Source: Aquabacterium sp.
GTDB taxonomy: Bacteria; Pseudomonadota; Gammaproteobacteria; Burkholderiales; Burkholderiaceae_C
Reading direction: 5' to 3'
DNA: 47,766 bases
Assembly (NCBI RefSeq): GCF_030652515.1
Contig: NZ_JAUSAR010000062.1
Coordinates: 1-47,766, forward strand
Shown here: positions 44,398 through 47,766 of the stretch, piece after piece
How the letters are laid out: each line of letters starts with the position of its first letter
Position numbering within the stretch: position 1 is the first letter of the stretch
Notes under the pieces: model-generated
Database searches by the model: none
What the model saw: the letters and a program-made list of their open reading frames with translations, nothing else
Told to the model about the DNA's origin: nothing
Program-made: the position numbers and the translations under genes

Positions 44398-45264
44398 TCA
44401 GCGGCCTAGGTAAACCGCCGTTATTTGCTCTCTCTCGTGCCCCAGCTCACGCGAGATGGTGAGTCTGGCTTGACGGTCGATGGACTTCTCTTCCGGACTT
44501 AGTTGTTTGGAGGTCGGCCCGCCAGCGGCTGGCGCTTTCCAGCCAGTCAACTCCGCATAGCGGGTCTGCGCATAGGCATGGCGGAAGCCGTGAACACGGT
44601 CGATCGCCGCGAAGGCCGTCTGTGCCTTGAAGCGGTTCAGTTGATCCTTGTAGGACATCTCGGCCGGGATCAAGCTGCCTTTGCCCGCAAGCGCCTTGGC
44701 TTGGTTCAACAAGTCCCGCTGCGTCTCATTGCGGATCGGGATGTCGCGTTCCTTGCCGCCTTTGGTCCATGTTGACTTGAGCGTCAACACATCGCCCTTG
44801 TCGGCCCAGCCTGGCTGGACCTTGATGCTTTCCTCACGCCGCAGGCCGAAGGCCTCTTGAAGCCGTAAGGACATGGCGGTGTACGGGTCGGATACCCGGT
44901 CCAGCTTGCCTTGATCCAATTCCTTTGCCTTGGACTCGTTCGTCACATAGCGCCGGTCGGCGATGCCATATGCCGCGTTGTCACGGGCGACGATGTTTTC
45001 CTTGCCAATCTTCTCGGCCACCCAGCGCAGTGCGGACATGCGGTTCTTCATCGTGCCGCTGCTGACGCCTTCGGCCTGCCAGCGGCTCACGAGGTGCTCG
45101 ACGTGCTTGGTGCGCAGGCCTTGCGCCCGCAGATTTCTGTAACCGTCTTCATGAAGCTGGTTGGCCACCATCGTCAGCAGCCGTTCGCGGTCGTGCTGCG
45201 TGGCGAAGGAGCCATCGCGGTTGCGCTGGCACATGAGCTTGAAATCGCGGTTGAGGGTGCGCAT
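44398..45264 (-). CDS. Phage-type tyrosine integrase with Phage_integrase_N-like domain
   Basis: 288 residues from ATG at 45262-45264. It differs from the P4-type neighbour. The N-terminal domain is RDFKLMCQRNRDGSFATQHDRERLLTMVANQLHEDGYRNLRA, then a catalytic domain with Arg142 (FGLRREES), His225-Arg228 (HGFRHAY), His276 (ELGHER) and Tyr285 (AVYLGR) close to the C-terminus. This matches the integrase domain family often found in betaproteobacterial integrative elements (Pfam Phage_integrase_N and Integrase_1, from memory). All catalytic residues are present. No excisionase or cargo gene is recognised beside it. Confidence 0.85.
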   Translation of the reverse strand: MRTLNRDFKLMCQRNRDGSFATQHDRERLLTMVANQLHEDGYRNLRAQGLRTKHVEHLVSRWQAEGVSSGTMKNRMSALRWVAEKIGKENIVARDNAAYGIADRRYVTNESKAKELDQGKLDRVSDPYTAMSLRLQEAFGLRREESIKVQPGWADKGDVLTLKSTWTKGGKERDIPIRNETQRDLLNQAKALAGKGSLIPAEMSYKDQLNRFKAQTAFAAIDRVHGFRHAYAQTRYAELTGWKAPAAGGPTSKQLSPEEKSIDRQARLTISRELGHEREQITAVYLGR

Positions 45265-46172
45265 GGCCGAGGCCTTTCAAAGACTGTTCATCGATCCGTT
45301 TGCCTTGCCTTGTGTCAGTGGAGGCGCGGGCTTGTGCATGGTGTGGAGAGGTCTGGTAAGTGTTTCTGTCCGCCCTTCGCGCCGCAGCGCGACAGGGACC
45401 ACAAGGGACGCGGGACACCATTCCCGGTTTGTGCAAGGTTGTTGACTGCTCGCCTGCGTTGCACGTCGCTGTGGCGTTGCGCTGGCTTGCCTGTTGGCAT
45501 AGCCGATGCGCAAAGACCATTGACCCAGGGTCCAAGGGGTGTGCGTCTCACACACGTCCAGGGGCGGCCATCTGACGGGTGGCCTGACGGTGACTTGCGG
45601 TCGAGCCGCAAAGGCACGCACAGTCATTCGCGGCGGGTTGACACTCGCGGCGAATGTGCTGTGTGGGGGAACATGGGCTCGGGGCCCATCGGATCGGCGA
45701 AGGTGGTCTGGCCATCCTTCGATCCACTTCGATCAATATGCCTTGACGTGGCCTGCTTTGCTGGCATCACTGCGCAGCGTCACGGGTCCATGCCACGGTG
45801 GTTGACAAGGCGCTCGGTCGTGCTACTTGCGTCGTCACTGTCAGCAAGCTGCCAGTAACGACGCTGGCGACGAATCTGCTCTATGGCGGTTCAACGGCTG
45901 CTCCGCTTTGCTGCATGCGAACACCGCGAGGTGTCTGATGCGGTCAAGCCGGGGCGCGGTGGCTGCGCTTGCCACGGGCAAGTGTGTAGGTACTGCAATG
46001 GCATGCCATCGGGGCGGCATGCGACATGGCTGGGCGGCTGATCTGGTCAACGGCGACAAGCCATTTGAACAAGATGCGGCAGGGCCGCATGGGTGACTTC
46101 AAAGGCGGGTAACGACCGCAACGCCTTTTCATCCGCGATGGATGGGACAAGGAGCCCCTTGGAGAGCCTTCA

Positions 46173-46201
46173 GTTGACATCGGACACAAGCCGATGTCAA
46201 C
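46173..46201. repeat. Perfect 11-base inverted repeat
   Basis: GTTGACATCGG-acacaag-CCGATGTCAAC. There is no T run on either side, so it is not a terminator. The size and symmetry would suit a dimeric regulator, a recombination site, or an RNA hairpin. Confidence 0.7.
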
Positions 46202-46337
46202 AGGCATGCCGGAGAGGTGCCAACCAGCTATGCGAAAACACCCAGATATGCGATCCGTTTCGGGTGGCCTGTGCACCCCCTTTGGCGCATCTCATACAAT
46301 CACCCCATGCTTTTGCCATGCCAAACCGCCTTGCTGA

Positions 46338-46357
46338 CACTGGAGTGCTCTCCAGTG
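46338..46357. repeat. Inverted repeat in the SulP leader region
   Basis: CACTGGAG-tgct-CTCCAGTG, perfect 8-base arms. Further stems follow at 46469-46481 (GGCGC/GCGCC) and 46505-46517 (GCCTG/CAGGC), all before the transporter start. Confidence 0.5.
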
Positions 46358-46546
46358 AGCCGGTTGGCGCTCGGGCACTTCCGTGCGGTTGCTCCGCCGT
46401 GAGGCTTTTGGACATCACCCCTGTGTGACGCTGCTCCGACGCGAGCAGTTGGTTTGACACCCGTCCCCGGCGCATAGCGCCTGCCATTCATCGACCGCCA
46501 GGCGGCCTGCATCAGGCCGATGGCTTGTCTACGCTTTCCCATCACC

Positions 46547-47766
46547 ATGACACTATCTGTTCGCCAGCAATGGCTGGGCAACATCCGGGGCGATGTGCTA
46601 TCCGGACTTGTCGTTGCCCTGGCCCTCATCCCTGAGGCCATTGCCTTCTCCATCATCGCCGGGGTAGACCCAAAAGTCGGCTTGTACGCTTCATTCAGCA
46701 TGGCTGTTGTGATCGCCATTGCTGGCGGGCGACCCGCCATGATCTCGGCCGCAACCGGGGCCATGGCGCTGGTCATCGTCTCGCTAGTCAAGGATCACGG
46801 CCTGCAATATTTGCTGGCGGCCACCCTGCTCACCGGGGTGATTCAAGTGATTGCCGGGGTATTGAAGCTGGGCGTGCTCATGCGCTTTGTGTCGCGCTCC
46901 GTGGTCACGGGCTTCGTCAACGCCTTGGCCATCCTGATCTTCCTGGCGCAGTTGCCCGAGCTGACCAATGTGTCATGGCATGTCTATGCCATGACGGCAG
47001 CGGGCCTGGGCATCATCTACGGCCTGCCCTACATCACCAAAGCCGTGCCTTCGCCACTGGTGTGCATCGTGGTTCTCACGGCCGTGTCGATGATCGTGGG
47101 TCTGGATGTGCGAACGGTGGGCGACATGGGCCAACTGCCCGACAGCCTGCCCATCTTCCTGTGGCCAGATGTGCCTTTGAACCTTGACACCCTCAGGATC
47201 ATCGCCCCGTACTCGCTCACACTGGCGGTGGTCGGCTTGCTGGAGTCCATGATGACGGCCTCCATCGTGGACGATCTGACCGACACCACCAGCAACAAGA
47301 GCCGCGAATGCGTGGGCCAAGGCGTGGCCAATCTGGCCACGGGGTTCATCGGGGGCATGGCCGGTTGCGCCATGATTGGCCAATCCGTGATCAACGTGAA
47401 ATCCGGAGGGCGTGGTCGCCTGTCAACCCTGTTGTCCGGTCTGTTCCTGTTGATTCTGGTGGTCTTCCTGGGCCCATGGGTCAAGCAGATCCCCATGGCT
47501 GCCCTGGTCGCCGTGATGATCATGGTCAGCATCGGCACTTTCAGTTGGGATTCAGTCCTCAAACTGCATGAGCATCCGCCGAGTTCGTCCATCGTGATGA
47601 TCGCCACGGTGGCCGTGACCGTGGCCACGCATGACCTGGCCAAGGGCGTGTTTGTAGGCGTGCTGCTCAGTGGCATCTTCTTTGCAAACAAGGTGGGGCG
47701 GATGATGCGCGTGGCCTCCAGCCAGCAAGACGATGGACAAACGCGGGTCTACACCGTCACAGGCCA
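46547..47766 (+). CDS. SulP-family anion transporter (cut by window edge)
   Basis: 406 codons are inside the window and the frame stays open to the edge. [50 protein letters not shown] is the typical SulP start, including the P-E-A-I-A substrate-site helix. Also visible are [23 protein letters not shown] and [27 protein letters not shown], with at least ten membrane segments. The family carries sulfate, bicarbonate or other anions; substrate not readable. The C-terminal STAS domain would lie outside the window. The ATG at 46547 has no clear ribosome site; an in-frame ATG at 46520 is an alternative. It may belong to the integrative element or to the original chromosome. Confidence 0.9.
   Translation, partial: MTLSVRQQWLGNIRGDVLSGLVVALALIPEAIAFSIIAGVDPKVGLYASFSMAVVIAIAGGRPAMISAATGAMALVIVSLVKDHGLQYLLAATLLTGVIQVIAGVLKLGVLMRFVSRSVVTGFVNALAILIFLAQLPELTNVSWHVYAMTAAGLGIIYGLPYITKAVPSPLVCIVVLTAVSMIVGLDVRTVGDMGQLPDSLPIFLWPDVPLNLDTLRIIAPYSLTLAVVGLLESMMTASIVDDLTDTTSNKSRECVGQGVANLATGFIGGMAGCAMIGQSVINVKSGGRGRLSTLLSGLFLLILVVFLGPWVKQIPMAALVAVMIMVSIGTFSWDSVLKLHEHPPSSSIVMIATVAVTVATHDLAKGVFVGVLLSGIFFANKVGRMMRVASSQQDDGQTRVYTVTG

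Larger units (their letters stand above)
45265..46546. other. Region of about 1.3 kb without a recognisable gene
   Basis: Short open frames exist on both strands, but none shows a protein family, a ribosome site with conserved start, or consistent third-position GC bias. Contents I can support are a perfect inverted repeat (46173-46201), a second hairpin (46338-46357), and a possible -10 box TACAAT (46295-46300) upstream of the transporter. It may be decayed element DNA plus a long transporter leader. No copy of the tRNA-Ser 3' end is visible here. Confidence 0.6.

Noticed and set aside
46093..46428. 111-codon plus-strand frame (and an overlapping minus-strand frame) in the gap before SulP
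   Set aside because: No ribosome site, no domain, and codon positions show no coding bias; kept as non-coding.
44383..46546. Right-hand attachment site (copy of the tRNA-Ser 3' end)
   Set aside because: I looked for the T-loop/acceptor sequence of the tRNA and found no copy in this window.

Overview
The window looks like chromosomal DNA of a GC-rich betaproteobacterium, most likely Burkholderiales (inference). The support is the neighbourhood lptF-lptG / pepA-holC, a FimV-like protein, a CysB-type LysR regulator next to a short CbiX chelatase, a bifunctional-architecture ArgA, and an HrpA helicase with the long C-terminal region. Coding density is high. The only long stretch without a convincing gene is about 45.3-46.5 kb.

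Left part (1-12.6 kb): the start of a GAF-like protein, 6-phosphogluconolactonase (pgl), and an isoprenylcysteine-methyltransferase-type membrane protein. Next comes a polytopic GT-C-like membrane protein, divergent from two tandem, translationally coupled BAHD-type acyltransferases. A minus-strand operon follows: periplasmic adaptor, ABC ATPase, two FtsX-type permeases, and a secreted alpha/beta hydrolase. A small DUF2628-like membrane protein lies upstream of it.

Centre (12.8-22.6 kb): five plus-strand genes form a doubled amidoligase-type locus. They are a transglutaminase/DUF2126 giant protein, a fused circularly permuted ATP-grasp + alpha-E protein, a second transglutaminase, a stand-alone ATP-grasp and a stand-alone alpha-E protein. 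This gene set is known from comparative genomics as a predicted peptide-forming or peptide-tagging system, but I know of no established biochemical function. Here I see -24/-12 (sigma54-like) promoter candidates in front of each of the three transcription-unit heads, two of them strong. That suggests shared, possibly nitrogen-linked, control.

Right part (22.6-43 kb): housekeeping genes. These are a GDSL-type esterase, yggX, an unknown lipoprotein, argA divergent from hrpA, a secreted DUF3617-like protein, tRNA-Pro(UGG), tRNA-Arg(UCU), an unknown protein, a crotonase of the alternative oxepin-CoA hydrolase type, a FimV-like protein, cysB-like and cbiX, lptG/lptF divergent from pepA-holC, a small unknown protein coupled to holC, and an orphan branched-chain amino-acid binding protein.

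Right end (42.9-47.8 kb): tRNA-Ser(GGA) is followed by a P4-type integrase with its own repeats, a second, convergent integrase of a different family, and about 1.3 kb with no recognisable gene but with a perfect inverted repeat. A SulP-family anion transporter then runs off the window. This looks like a small or decayed integrative element at a tRNA-Ser site; no right-hand copy of the tRNA end was found in the window.
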